55,482 bases of DNA from Actinobacteria bacterium OK074 (lineage in GTDB: Bacteria; Actinomycetota; Actinomycetes; Streptomycetales; Streptomycetaceae): positions 1-55,482 of the forward strand of contig LJCV01000273.1 in assembly GCA_001298575.1 (NCBI GenBank), written 5' to 3'. The notes beneath the pieces are model-generated. The model was given only the letters and a program-made list of their open reading frames with translations, was not told the origin of the DNA and searched no databases. Within the stretch, counting starts at the first letter, position 1. Each line of letters opens with the position of its first letter. Positions 24,237 through 33,032 of the stretch are shown piece after piece. The position numbers and the translations under genes are program-made.

Positions 24237-26841
24237 GCTCGCTCCTTGCGGCCGGGGCGGCGGTGACGGATGAGGTTGTGGTGACGGACGAGGGTTTGGC
24301 GACGGATGAGGCGACGGTGACGGATCCGTCGGCGATGACGGCCTGCGCGCCGTCGGGGACGTCGGCCAGCCCGCTCGCCGCGACGGCGGGCACCCCGGCC
24401 TCGCGCAGCAGGATCGCCAGGTGGCACAGGGCGGACCCCTGCTCGAAGACGAACCCGGCGACCCGGTCCAGCAGCACCGACAGCACCGCGTACGGCCGCG
24501 CGACCCGCACCACGGGCGGCTCGGGCAGCGCCGCGACGGTGTCGAGGAGCCGGGCGATGCCCTCGTACTCGGAGACGTCCTGGGACTTGTTGATGCTCAC
24601 CGCGGGCCCCACGGACAGCCGGCTGAGCAGCGTGTCGTCGTCGAGCGTGAACAGCGGGCCGGTGGCGGTGCCCGCGGAGATCAGGGCCCCGTTCGCGCCG
24701 ACCACGACACTGTCGGCGCCGAGCACGGAGTAGTCGACGAACAGCAACTCCCCGTCGTTCAGCACCCATTCGAGGGTGACGTCGCCGTACCGGTCCCGCA
24801 TCGCGGCGGTCAGCCTGCGGATCGTGTCCAGGTGGCGTACGACGGGTTCGGCGCCCTCGGGCGCGGTCGTGCGGCCGTCCTCGTCGACGACGACGGCCTC
24901 GGCGCCCGCGGTGCCGCGGTTGAGGGCGAGCAGCCCCTCCGGGGTGTACTCGACGACGAGCCCGCCGCCCGTCGAACCGCCGCCCGTCGAGCCACCGCTT
25001 GCCGAACCGCCGCCCGCCGAGCGGGAGATCACGCCCAGCTGGCCGCGCACGAAGTCCCGGACGACCACGGTCTGTCCGGCGTCCTCGCCACCGCCCGCGG
25101 CGACCTCCAGCAGGCGGTCCACCACCTGCTCCTTGGGGACGACGATCTGGCGCAGCGTGTCGCCGAAGTCCAGCACGCACTCCCCGCTGGACCCCTGCGC
25201 GAGCGTCGCCGCCAGGCGGGCGGCGGTCTCGGCGTCGCGCAGCACCCGCGGCGAGAAGCCGACGACCCAGCCCGCCCCGACCGCCACGTCCAGGGAGGCG
25301 GCGAGGCGGTGGGCCGGGCCGCGCTTGGCGGAGTAACCGGCGTACACCTCCTCCACGTCGTGCAGCGCGGCCCCGGCGGGAAGGTCGTCGAAGTACAGGC
25401 GGGCGGTCCACAGCCCGGCGGGACCGGCGGCGGGCGCGGCGCCGCGCCGGGCGGTGACCGGGCGGGCCTGCAGCAGCCGTACCCCGGAGTCGTCCACGGC
25501 CCACTCCACGTCCACGTCGTGGCCGCGCTCGGCGCGCAGTGCGCGGGTCACGCGGACGACGTCGGCGATTGCCCCGCGGTGGCCCTCGGGCAGGGCCGAG
25601 AGGTCGGCGGACGTGGCGCGCAGCGGCTCGGCGGTGCCGGAGACCAGGCCGTCGGCGAGGCCCTCGACGTACTCGACGATGACGACGTCGTCGTCGTCCG
25701 AAGTGCCGTCGAGGCCGGTGAAGGCCACTCCGGCGAGGCGGGGGTCGACCATCTCCTGTACGAACAGGGCCAGTCGGGGCCGCGGGTCGAAGTCACCGGC
25801 GCGGACGCGGGCGGCGACCGCCGCGGGCTCGTAGTAGGAACGGCGGCACTCCTCGACGGCGGCGAGCACGCCCTCGACGCCCTCGGCGCCCAGCACGGAG
25901 CGGTGCACACCGGCCAGGCTGGCCGCGGCGGTGTCCTCGTCCAGGCCCGAGGAGCGGACGGCGAACCGGCGGCCCTCCAGCCCGTCCCCGAACAGGTCGT
26001 GCAGCCGCTCGCCGATCAGCCGCCGGGTCTCGGGCGGCAGGCTCGTCGCGGCGGCCGTCTCGCCGATGAGGCCCATGGACTCGGTGAAGAACGCGCCGAC
26101 GGTGGCGTGCAGTTCGCTGAACAGCTCCGCCATCCGGGCCTGCGCGGCGGCGTCCGTCGCGGTGGCCAACTCGGCGGCCGGCACGGCGAAGGCGACCGGT
26201 ACGGAGAAGGCCGCCGGTACGGCGGCGGAACGGGAGGCCGCGGCCAGGGAGGCGAACTTGGCGCCGACCTGGCCGGGGTCCGGGATGGTCTCCAGACCCG
26301 GCAGCCGGTGCCGGGCGAGCTTGCGCTCGAAGTCCCGGTGGATGTCGCTGGAGCGCGGTCCGACCGAGCCCTGGTACTTGCCGTCGTACAACTCGACCTC
26401 GCCCTGCGGTCGCCACCACATCATCTGGCCGATGTTCATGCCCGGGTAGACCCGGACCCGGTTCATGGTGAACAGCTGGAGCGTCCACTGGCCCTCGTAG
26501 CCGATGTCGCCCAGGCTCGCCGAGAGGTTGATGAACAGGCCGAGGCGGGCCACGGAGGACCGGGCCGCGAACGTCGGCGCGTAACATCGGCCGCCGAGCA
26601 CCTCCTCGGTGTGCGCCAGATACAGCCGTCCCGGCTCCAGCACATATCCCTCGTCGGGGACGTCCAATTCCTCGTAATCACTGGGATGCCGGGGATCGAG
26701 CGGCATCTTGGTGTAGACGCGGAGCTTCCTGCCGAGCCGGAAGTTGTAGCTGTTCGGGTTCACCTGGGACGGCTCGAAAGGCTCGATGGTGATTCGGCCC
26801 GCCGCATGCTCCCGGGCAATCTCGCTTCCGGTAAGGATCAA
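24229..26841 (-). CDS. Fusion: Dcd-like domain + PEP synthase/PPDK-like phosphotransferase
   Basis: An 870-aa protein from TTG 26841 (GGGGGAG about 5 bases upstream). Residues 1-185 are a Dcd/dUTPase-fold domain: NPNSYNFRL, ARSSVARLG (93-101), VYPGMNIGQM and YDGKY, but WTLQL with Q122 where the catalytic Glu should be. Residues about 235-465 form a PPDK_N ATP-binding domain: FAVRSSGLDED (293-303), QEMVDPRLAGVAFTG and LLQARPVT (456-463). A second ATP-grasp-like region follows (about 540-760, with a Gly/Ser-rich linker). A PEP-utiliser swivelling domain has His807 in ALCHLAILLREAGVPAV. PPDK-type enzymes pass phosphate from ATP through this His to an acceptor. I know of no standard protein with this architecture. 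Confidence 0.85.
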   Translation of the reverse strand: MILTGSEIAREHAAGRITIEPFEPSQVNPNSYNFRLGRKLRVYTKMPLDPRHPSDYEELDVPDEGYVLEPGRLYLAHTEEVLGGRCYAPTFAARSSVARLGLFINLSASLGDIGYEGQWTLQLFTMNRVRVYPGMNIGQMMWWRPQGEVELYDGKYQGSVGPRSSDIHRDFERKLARHRLPGLETIPDPGQVGAKFASLAAASRSAAVPAAFSVPVAFAVPAAELATATDAAAQARMAELFSELHATVGAFFTESMGLIGETAAATSLPPETRRLIGERLHDLFGDGLEGRRFAVRSSGLDEDTAAASLAGVHRSVLGAEGVEGVLAAVEECRRSYYEPAAVAARVRAGDFDPRPRLALFVQEMVDPRLAGVAFTGLDGTSDDDDVVIVEYVEGLADGLVSGTAEPLRATSADLSALPEGHRGAIADVVRVTRALRAERGHDVDVEWAVDDSGVRLLQARPVTARRGAAPAAGPAGLWTARLYFDDLPAGAALHDVEEVYAGYSAKRGPAHRLAASLDVAVGAGWVVGFSPRVLRDAETAARLAATLAQGSSGECVLDFGDTLRQIVVPKEQVVDRLLEVAAGGGEDAGQTVVVRDFVRGQLGVISRSAGGGSASGGSTGGGSTGGGLVVEYTPEGLLALNRGTAGAEAVVVDEDGRTTAPEGAEPVVRHLDTIRRLTAAMRDRYGDVTLEWVLNDGELLFVDYSVLGADSVVVGANGALISAGTATGPLFTLDDDTLLSRLSVGPAVSINKSQDVSEYEGIARLLDTVAALPEPPVVRVARPYAVLSVLLDRVAGFVFEQGSALCHLAILLREAGVPAVAASGLADVPDGAQAVIADGSVTVASSVAKPSSVTTTSSVTAAPAARSEHV

Positions 26842-27055
26842 CGCGTCTCCCCCAACTCGTTGTTGCACATAACGATGGCGCAAGGTGAATATGGCAGCCA
26901 GATGAAAAGGGATCAACCCCGTCGACCGGTGATCTCTTACAGCGAAATGACGGCAGGTCACACACAAGCGGCTTCTCGGCAGGGAGAGTTGAGGCGCCAT
27001 CCATTCCCAACCGCCCGTTGATCCAAACCTTGGTCATTAACTTCTGGAGATATCC
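26842..27055. promoter_or_regulatory. Divergent promoter region, fusion operon (-) / ATP-grasp 1 (+)
   Basis: A 214-base, AT-richer region between divergent genes. It must hold the promoter of the long leftward operon and that of ATP-grasp 1. I see no clear palindrome. Confidence 0.5.
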
Positions 27056-28306
27056 TTGTCCGTCCAGCGTCCGCACGCCGTTGTCGTCAATGCCGCGAAG
27101 GTCTACCCGCCCCGCGAGTTGGCGCGGCTCAGCGAATTCGCCACTGTTTCGGTCATTACGATGCCCGCATTCGCCCACCGTTACGAGGGAATCGACGATG
27201 TGCGCCTTGTGGACTCCCTGTACCACTTTGACCAGGTGCGGGAAGCCGCCCGCGCGGTGTACGAGGAGCGCGGCATCGACTGCGTGATCGGCCCCGCCGA
27301 GCGCAGCGTGCCGGTCGCGGGCCTGCTCCGCACCTGGTTCGGGGTGCCGGGCACCGGCTTCGACGCGGCCATGCGGTTCAGCAACAAGCACCTGATGAAG
27401 CAGGCGCTGCGCGCGGCCGGACTGCCGGTGACGGACTGGACGTCCATCCCGGCCCTGGCCCAACTCCCCGCCGCATTCGACGAATTGGGCGGCACCCCGG
27501 TGGTGGTCAAGCCGGTCTTCGGCGGCGGCAGCCAGAACACCTTCGTGGTGCGCTCCCGCGCCGAGGCCGAGGACCTGGTCGGGCAGCAGGAGGCGGCCGG
27601 GCTGCGCTCCGCGGGCTTCCCGCTGATCGTCGAGCGGTACGTCGACATCGACACGGAGTACCACGGCGACGGCGTCACCCACGAGGGCAAGCTCTTGTTC
27701 TCCGGCGTCTCCCACTACCTGGTGCCGCCGCTCCAGGAGCAGTACGGCGCCGTCGCCGGGTCCATCTCGCTGTCCCCGGCCGCCCCCGAGTACGCCGCCG
27801 TCCAGGAACTGCACCGCCGCGCGGTGGCGGCGCTCGGCCTCGACTCCGGCGTCACCCACCTCGAAGTCCTCGGCAGCGGCGGGGAGTTGCTGATCGGCGA
27901 GATCGCCTGCCGGCCCGGCGGCGACGGCGTGACCGACCTGGTGCGGCTCCAGCACGGGGTCGACCTGTGGCAGGCGTTCACCGACACCTCGGCCGGGCGC
28001 GCCCCGAAGGCGGACCCCGTCACCGATCCGCGCACCGTGCTCCTCGTCGACCTGCCCCTGCGCTCCGGCGAGGTCACCGCGGTCAGTACCGCGGCCGACT
28101 TCGCGGACCTGCCGCAGGTCGCGCAGGTCGACGCGTTCGTGTCCGTCGGCGACACCGTCGGCGACTTCCGCCGGGGCACGGCGGCGGTACGGGTCTTCGC
28201 GCTGCTGGACGGGCCGGGCGAGGCGCCGGCGTTCGTGGACGCGCTGATGGAGCGGTTCGTGTTGGAGACGCGGGTGGGTGGGAGCGGGAGCGGGAGCGGA
28301 AGCTGA
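27056..28306 (+). CDS. ATP-grasp ligase 1
   Basis: A 416-aa ATP-grasp carboxylate-amine ligase. The start is TTG 27056, with GGAG about 7 bases upstream. It has a Rossmann-like N-terminal domain, then GTPVVVKPVFGGGSQNTFVV (ATP-binding loop and Lys), FPLIVERYVD, EYHGDGV, and the metal-binding HLEVL...LLIGEIACRPGGDG. Enzymes of this kind activate a carboxylate as acyl phosphate and join it to an amine, making dipeptides or amides. The C-terminus ends in a Gly-Ser repeat of about nine residues. It is isolated on the + strand between two leftward operons; a 13-bp triple repeat follows its stop. Confidence 0.9.
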   Translation: MSVQRPHAVVVNAAKVYPPRELARLSEFATVSVITMPAFAHRYEGIDDVRLVDSLYHFDQVREAARAVYEERGIDCVIGPAERSVPVAGLLRTWFGVPGTGFDAAMRFSNKHLMKQALRAAGLPVTDWTSIPALAQLPAAFDELGGTPVVVKPVFGGGSQNTFVVRSRAEAEDLVGQQEAAGLRSAGFPLIVERYVDIDTEYHGDGVTHEGKLLFSGVSHYLVPPLQEQYGAVAGSISLSPAAPEYAAVQELHRRAVAALGLDSGVTHLEVLGSGGELLIGEIACRPGGDGVTDLVRLQHGVDLWQAFTDTSAGRAPKADPVTDPRTVLLVDLPLRSGEVTAVSTAADFADLPQVAQVDAFVSVGDTVGDFRRGTAAVRVFALLDGPGEAPAFVDALMERFVLETRVGGSGSGSGS

Positions 28307-28354
28307 GCAACTGGGCCTGGGGGAGGGGGCTTGGGCGTGCGGCGTGGGCGGGGG

Positions 28355-28393
28355 CCTTCGAGGTGACCCTTCGAGGTGACCCTTCGAGGTGAC
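28355..28393. repeat. 13-bp perfect tandem repeat (x3) between convergent genes
   Basis: CCTTCGAGGTGAC occurs three times in perfect head-to-tail order in the 115-base gap between ATP-grasp 1 and the adenylating enzyme. Confidence 0.92.
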
Positions 28394-28421
28394 CTCTTTG
28401 GGCGGCCCCCGCCCCCCCCGC

Positions 28422-29987
28422 TCAGGCCAACGCGCGCAAGCGCCGCGTGTCGGGCTTGCCCGCGCCCAGGAGGGGGATCTCGGGGAGGACCGTGAGGGAG
28501 TCGGGGTTCATGTAGGCCGGTATGCGGCGCAGCAGTTCCGCGCGGACGCGCGCCGCGTCCAGGTCCGGGGCGACCACGAAGGCGCGGATCAGGGTGCGGC
28601 CGTCGGGGCGGTCGACGAGGGCCACCGCGTCCTGGACGCCGCTGACGTCGAGGAGCGCGGCGGTGACCTCGGTCATGGAGATGCGGTTGCCGCTGCGCTT
28701 GACCACGTTGTCGGCCCGGTCCAGGTAGACGTACAGCCCCTCCGGGGTGCGTTCCACCAGGTCGCCCGTGCGGTACACGGTGGTGCCCGGCACCAGGTCG
28801 GTGCGCAGGACCCGCGCGGTGACCTCGGGGGCGCCCCAGTAGCCCGCCATGACCTGGACGCCGCTCACGCACAACTCGCCCGGCACGCCCGGCTCGGACA
28901 CCAACTGCCCGTCGGCGTCCACGAGATGGAAGCCGATCCCGGGGTCGGGGGTGCCCAGGGGGATCTTGCGGCCGGACTCGCACCAGGCGCGGGTCACCTG
29001 GTGCGTGGCGACCACCACGGTGGTCTCCGTGGGGCCGTAGCGGTTGAACATCCGCAGCTCCGGCCGGTGTTGCAGCAGCAGGGCGATCTGCTGCGGGGTG
29101 CAGTCCTCGCCGCCGAGCCCGACCGTGCGCAGCCGCGAGTCGGCGAGCCTGGGCAGGTCGCGCGAGGCGGTGAGCAGCCGCAGCAGGCTCGGCGAGAACG
29201 AGGTGTGGGTGATGCCCTCGTCGAGCAGCAGCCGGAAGAACTCCCCCGGCAGCAACGGCCCGTGGCGCGCGATCACGAGGGAGCCGCCCAGGGCGAGCAC
29301 CGAGAAGATGCTCCCGAAGGAGCCGTCGAAGTGGAACGGCGACACGCACAACGCCCGTGTCCCCGCCTCCAGTTGGAAGGCGGAGACGGTGTTCGCGACG
29401 AAGTTGCGCAGGCTCGCCCGGCGGATCATCACACCCTTCGGCCGGCCGGTCGTACCCGACGTGTACACCAGGTAGGTGATGTCGTCCGCGCCGAACGGGG
29501 GCTGCCCGGAGGGCTCTTCGGCGGGCTCCCCGGTGGCTGCCGCGCCGGGCGTCGCGTCCAGCGCGTCCAGGCCCACGGGGCGCAGGTCCGCGTCGGCCTG
29601 CGGCGAGAGGGCATGCCCGGCGGGTACGACGGTCAGGGTGACCCCGCAGTCGAGGGCGATGCCCCGGACCCGGCTCTCCGGGTCGGAGTACGGCACGGGC
29701 ACGAAGATCGCGCCCACCGTCATACAGGCGAGGATCGTGACGACGTACTCGGCGGAGTTCGGCAGATGCAGGCCGACCCGGTCGCCGGGCCCGACACCCC
29801 GCCGGGCCAGCGCCCCGGCCCGCAGGTCGACCCGCTCGCGCAGCTGCGCGTAACTCAGCGCGATGGCCGCGTCCTTGACGGCGGGCCGGTCCGGAGCCTC
29901 GGCGGCGTACCTCCGCAGGGCGTGGACCACGTCGAACGGCGACGGGGCGGTGGCCGGGGTGGCCGGGGCGACCGGGACTGACACCAT
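28422..29987 (-). CDS. Free-standing adenylation (AMP-binding) enzyme
   Basis: A 521-aa ANL-superfamily enzyme that activates a carboxylate as an acyl adenylate and loads a carrier thiol. Motifs: YLVYTSGTTGRPKGV (A3), FNRYGPTETT (A5), GELCVSGVQVMAGYWG, YRTGDLVE (A7), DRADNVVKRSGNRIS (A8) and LGAGKPDTRRL with the A10 Lys. No attached carrier or condensation domain is present. The most likely partner is the carrier protein at 33025-33267. ATG 29987 has AGGAAG upstream, 23 bases after the membrane protein gene. The substrate-code residues cannot be extracted reliably by eye. Confidence 0.92.
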   Translation of the reverse strand: MVSVPVAPATPATAPSPFDVVHALRRYAAEAPDRPAVKDAAIALSYAQLRERVDLRAGALARRGVGPGDRVGLHLPNSAEYVVTILACMTVGAIFVPVPYSDPESRVRGIALDCGVTLTVVPAGHALSPQADADLRPVGLDALDATPGAAATGEPAEEPSGQPPFGADDITYLVYTSGTTGRPKGVMIRRASLRNFVANTVSAFQLEAGTRALCVSPFHFDGSFGSIFSVLALGGSLVIARHGPLLPGEFFRLLLDEGITHTSFSPSLLRLLTASRDLPRLADSRLRTVGLGGEDCTPQQIALLLQHRPELRMFNRYGPTETTVVVATHQVTRAWCESGRKIPLGTPDPGIGFHLVDADGQLVSEPGVPGELCVSGVQVMAGYWGAPEVTARVLRTDLVPGTTVYRTGDLVERTPEGLYVYLDRADNVVKRSGNRISMTEVTAALLDVSGVQDAVALVDRPDGRTLIRAFVVAPDLDAARVRAELLRRIPAYMNPDSLTVLPEIPLLGAGKPDTRRLRALA

Positions 29988-30010
29988 GGTGGCTTCCTTT
30001 CCTACGGTTC

Positions 30011-30895
30011 CTACGGTGACTCTTGCGGTGACCCGCGTTCTTGCCGTGGCCGCTCGGTGGCCGTCACGAGGACCGCCGTGACGACTGCGGCGAGGAGCGG
30101 CGGACGCCAGGGGGCGGCGACCGTCGCGGCCAGCGCGGCGAAGACGGCCGCGGCGGGCCACGTCAGCGCGGTGTCGCCGAGCAGGAACCCCCGTACGCCC
30201 GTGCCGACTTGGGCCCGCCCGGGCGGCGGCGCGGACCGCAGCCGCAGTACCGCCACGGCGACGACGCCCGCCACCGCCGCGCTCACCCACCAGCCGACCG
30301 GGGCGACGGCCGCCGCCCCGGTCGCGGTCAGCGAGAGGCCCAGCACCGCCTTGGGGATCCGCTCCGGCGGCGCGGCCAGGACCCGGGGTACGACCAGCCC
30401 AACTCCCGCCGCGAGCACGACGAACCCCCAGCCGCAGAGCGCCCAGCCGAAGACCGCCCAGAGCCCGGCGCGCGCATCCGCCGCCGTGGCGAGCGCGACG
30501 CAGGCCAGCACCGCCTCCACCCCCGCCGCCAGCACGATCGCGAACGCCGACCGCTCGGCATCCGGCAAGTGCCGTATCCGCGGCCGTAGTCGGAGCCGCA
30601 GTAGGGGCCGTAGTCGGAGCCGTACCGGGTGCCGCAGCAGCCGCAGCACCGCCCGCACCAGCCACTGCAACCCGATCAACAGCACGACCGCCGCCGCGAC
30701 GGGCCGCACCGCGCGCCCCGGCAGGACGGCCACCACGGCGACCAGGACCCCCAGGACCCCCAGGCACAGCAGCGCGCCCCCGGCCGCGCCCGCGGTCTCC
30801 CGCCACGGCCGGGGCCGCCGTCCGGAGAGGGCGGCCAGCGCCTCGCCCCCTTCGACCAGGCAGAGCGCGGCGGCCGTACCGACGGCGGCGAACAT
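30011..30895 (-). CDS. Polytopic membrane protein, unknown function
   Basis: A 294-aa protein from ATG 30895 (or GTG 30898) with about seven or eight hydrophobic segments. Two related half-motifs, LCLVEGGEALAAL in the first helix and AAGVEAVLACVALA in the middle, place a Glu pair inside the membrane, as in FTR1/LysE-like ion or metabolite exporters. An Arg-rich loop (RLRLRPLLRLRLRPR) separates the two halves. It shares a transcript with the adenylating enzyme downstream. It might export product or import a precursor. Family assignment is weak. Confidence 0.6.
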   Translation of the reverse strand: MFAAVGTAAALCLVEGGEALAALSGRRPRPWRETAGAAGGALLCLGVLGVLVAVVAVLPGRAVRPVAAAVVLLIGLQWLVRAVLRLLRHPVRLRLRPLLRLRLRPRIRHLPDAERSAFAIVLAAGVEAVLACVALATAADARAGLWAVFGWALCGWGFVVLAAGVGLVVPRVLAAPPERIPKAVLGLSLTATGAAAVAPVGWWVSAAVAGVVAVAVLRLRSAPPPGRAQVGTGVRGFLLGDTALTWPAAAVFAALAATVAAPWRPPLLAAVVTAVLVTATERPRQERGSPQESP

Positions 30896-31033
30896 CACGG
30901 GGCTGTCACGGGCAGGAGGATGACACGGGGACAACGACAAGATCAATACCCGCCCCCCGCCGCCGCCCGCACCCGCCCCCGTACTCGCCCACCCCACTTG
31001 ACCATGGGCCGGTCGATCGATCAGCCTCGTCCA

Positions 31034-32224
31034 ATGCGCGTACTGGTTCTGCAACAGCCAAGCTCCGTAGCCCCGTTCGAGACCTGGTTGCGGGAGGCGG
31101 CGCCCGGTGTCGAGGTCCGGCTGATCAGCGGAGCCGGTACCGGCCGGGCCGACTCCGACATCGGGCCCGGGGTGCACCGCGAGGTCCTTGACGACTACCA
31201 CTCCACCGCGACCACGCGCCGCGTCTTCGAGGTGTGCGCCGAGTGGCGGCCGGACCGGATCTTCTCCAACGCCGAGGCGGACGTGCTCAGGGCGGGCGAG
31301 GCGCGCACCCTCTTCGGCATCGAGGGCATGCCGTCGTCGGCCGCCGTGCGCTACCGCGACAAGGTGCTGATGAAGCAGCTCTTCGAGGGCATCACGGTCG
31401 ACGGCGTCGAGATCCCGGCCGTCCCGCACCGCCTGCCGACGAGCGGCGAGGACGTCCTGGCCGCCTGCGCCGAGCTGGGCACCGTCGTGCTCAAGCCGCG
31501 CGACGGCTCCGGGGCGGCGGGCGTGCAGGTCCTCGCCACGCCCGCGGAGGTGCGCGAACGGCTCGGCGCGCGGCCCGAGTTGCTCACCGCGCTGCACCGC
31601 AGCGAGCTGATCCTCGAACCCTTCGTCGAGGGCGACGTCTACCACGTGGACATCCTCGTCCGCGACGGTGCGCCGATCCTGATCTCGCCCTCGCGCTACC
31701 TGTGCCCGCCGCACCTGTTCACGACGTACAACACGGGGTCGGTGATGACCGACGAGGGCTCCGCCGAGCACGTCTTCCTGCGCCGCTTCGCCGAGGCGCT
31801 GACCGCGAAGGTCGGCAAGGCGCACCGCCCGGACATCCTGCACCTGGAGATGTTCCGCACGCCGGACGGCCGCTTCCTCGCGGGGGAGGTCGCCAGCCGT
31901 GGCGGCGGCGGCCTGATCAAGGAGTCCATGCGGCACACCTACGGCGTCGACCAGGCCCAGGCCGCGTGCCTGCTGAGCGCGGGGCTGCTGCCCGAGGCCA
32001 CCTTCCACGACCGCATCGGCCCCCAGTCCGGCTGGATCCTGGAGACCGCCCGACCCCTCGGCTACGACCGCTCGGCCCCGCCCTCCTGGCTGCCCTACAC
32101 GAAGGAGGTGGCCCGCCCCGACCGGCCGTCCTCCTCCGTGGACGCGGGGCTGCGGTGCGTCGTCGAGGGCGGCAGCCGACGGGAGATCGAGCAGCGCATG
32201 GACTCCCTGCACCAACCGGCCTGA
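31034..32224 (+). CDS. ATP-grasp ligase 2
   Basis: A 396-aa ATP-grasp ligase from ATG 31034, where the first beta strand MRVLVLQQ begins; an in-frame ATG at 31004 would add 10 residues. Neither start has a clear ribosome binding site. ATP-grasp features are GTVVLKPRDGSGAAGVQVL (Lys and Gly loop), LILEPFVEGDVYHVDILV, and the metal triad ILHLEMF plus FLAGEVASRGGGG. It should form an amide or peptide bond. With ATP-grasp 1 it would allow a di- or tripeptide without a nonribosomal synthetase. It is convergent with the thioesterase gene. Confidence 0.88.
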   Translation: MRVLVLQQPSSVAPFETWLREAAPGVEVRLISGAGTGRADSDIGPGVHREVLDDYHSTATTRRVFEVCAEWRPDRIFSNAEADVLRAGEARTLFGIEGMPSSAAVRYRDKVLMKQLFEGITVDGVEIPAVPHRLPTSGEDVLAACAELGTVVLKPRDGSGAAGVQVLATPAEVRERLGARPELLTALHRSELILEPFVEGDVYHVDILVRDGAPILISPSRYLCPPHLFTTYNTGSVMTDEGSAEHVFLRRFAEALTAKVGKAHRPDILHLEMFRTPDGRFLAGEVASRGGGGLIKESMRHTYGVDQAQAACLLSAGLLPEATFHDRIGPQSGWILETARPLGYDRSAPPSWLPYTKEVARPDRPSSSVDAGLRCVVEGGSRREIEQRMDSLHQPA

Positions 32225-32276
32225 CGGCACCCGCCAGACAGCCGTTGGGCACCGGCCAAATAATCACCAACCCCCG

Positions 32277-33032
32277 CTAGTTGGACCGTATCGCCCCCAA
32301 CTGCCCCGCCACAGCCGCCAGCAGCTCCCCCGACGCCTGCTTCAGATAGAAGTGCCCGCCCGCGAACTCCCGCCGGGCGAACGCCCCTTGGGTCACCTCG
32401 GCCCAGGCGTCGAGGTCGGCCGGGGCGGCGATCGGGTCGTCCCGGCCGGTGACCGCGAGGACGGGGCAGTGCACGCCGGGCGGCGGGACGCCCGGCGCGT
32501 AGCTCTCGTCGACGGCGAAGTCGGCCCGCAGCAGCGGGAGGAAGAACTTGTACGTCTCGGGGCGCCCCAGGAACTCCCTGGGCACACCCCCGAGTTCCAC
32601 CAGCCGGGCCACGAACGCGTCGTCGTCGAGCGTGTGGCCGCGGACCGTCCGGCGTGGGGCGTACGGGGAGCGGCGCCCGGAGACGATCAGCGCGCGGGGG
32701 CCGGGCGCGCCCGCGGCCTCAAGTGCGCACGCCACGTTGTACGCGAGCGCCGCGCCGAGGCTGTGCCCGAAGAGGGCGTAGGGCCTGCCGTCCTGCTGTC
32801 GGGCGGTCAGCCGGGCCGTCAACTCCCGGACGAGCAGGCCCGCTTCGGTGGGGGCGGGCTCGGTGCGGCGGTCCTCCCGGCCGGGAAGCTGGACCGCGCA
32901 CACCTCGATGTGCGGCAGGAGCCGGTCCCGCCACGGCGCGAACAGGGACGCGGCCCCGCCGGCGGGCGGGAAGCAGTAGAGCCGTGTCGCGTCAGGCGGC
33001 GCGCCGGGCGTGGTGCGGAACCATTCAGGCAC
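32277..33032 (-). CDS. Type II thioesterase (alpha/beta hydrolase)
   Basis: A 251-aa GrsT-like thioesterase. FPPAGGAASLFAPW (oxyanion region), nucleophile Ser in LFGHSLGAALAY, Asp in VTGRDDPIAAP and His in FAGGHFYLK complete the triad. Length is typical. It releases or edits acyl groups on the neighbouring carrier protein. GTG 33032 overlaps the carrier protein stop by 8 bases, so the two are translationally coupled, carrier first. Confidence 0.93.
   Translation of the reverse strand: MPEWFRTTPGAPPDATRLYCFPPAGGAASLFAPWRDRLLPHIEVCAVQLPGREDRRTEPAPTEAGLLVRELTARLTARQQDGRPYALFGHSLGAALAYNVACALEAAGAPGPRALIVSGRRSPYAPRRTVRGHTLDDDAFVARLVELGGVPREFLGRPETYKFFLPLLRADFAVDESYAPGVPPPGVHCPVLAVTGRDDPIAAPADLDAWAEVTQGAFARREFAGGHFYLKQASGELLAAVAGQLGAIRSN

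Noticed and set aside
18299..26841. Taking the Dcd-like genes as housekeeping dCTP deaminases or as an anti-phage nucleotide-depletion system
   Set aside because: Both have lost key active-site residues and sit in an operon among oxygenases, ligases and a carrier protein. A defence role is not supported by the context.
24421..27021. A long + strand frame opposite the fusion gene
   Set aside because: Its translation is a low-complexity Gly/Val/Arg-rich shadow of the minus-strand gene, as is usual in high-GC DNA.
30011..32230. One 739-aa minus-strand protein covering the membrane protein and the antisense of ATP-grasp 2
   Set aside because: The upstream part is the complement of a clear ATP-grasp gene. 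The membrane protein has its own start at 30895.
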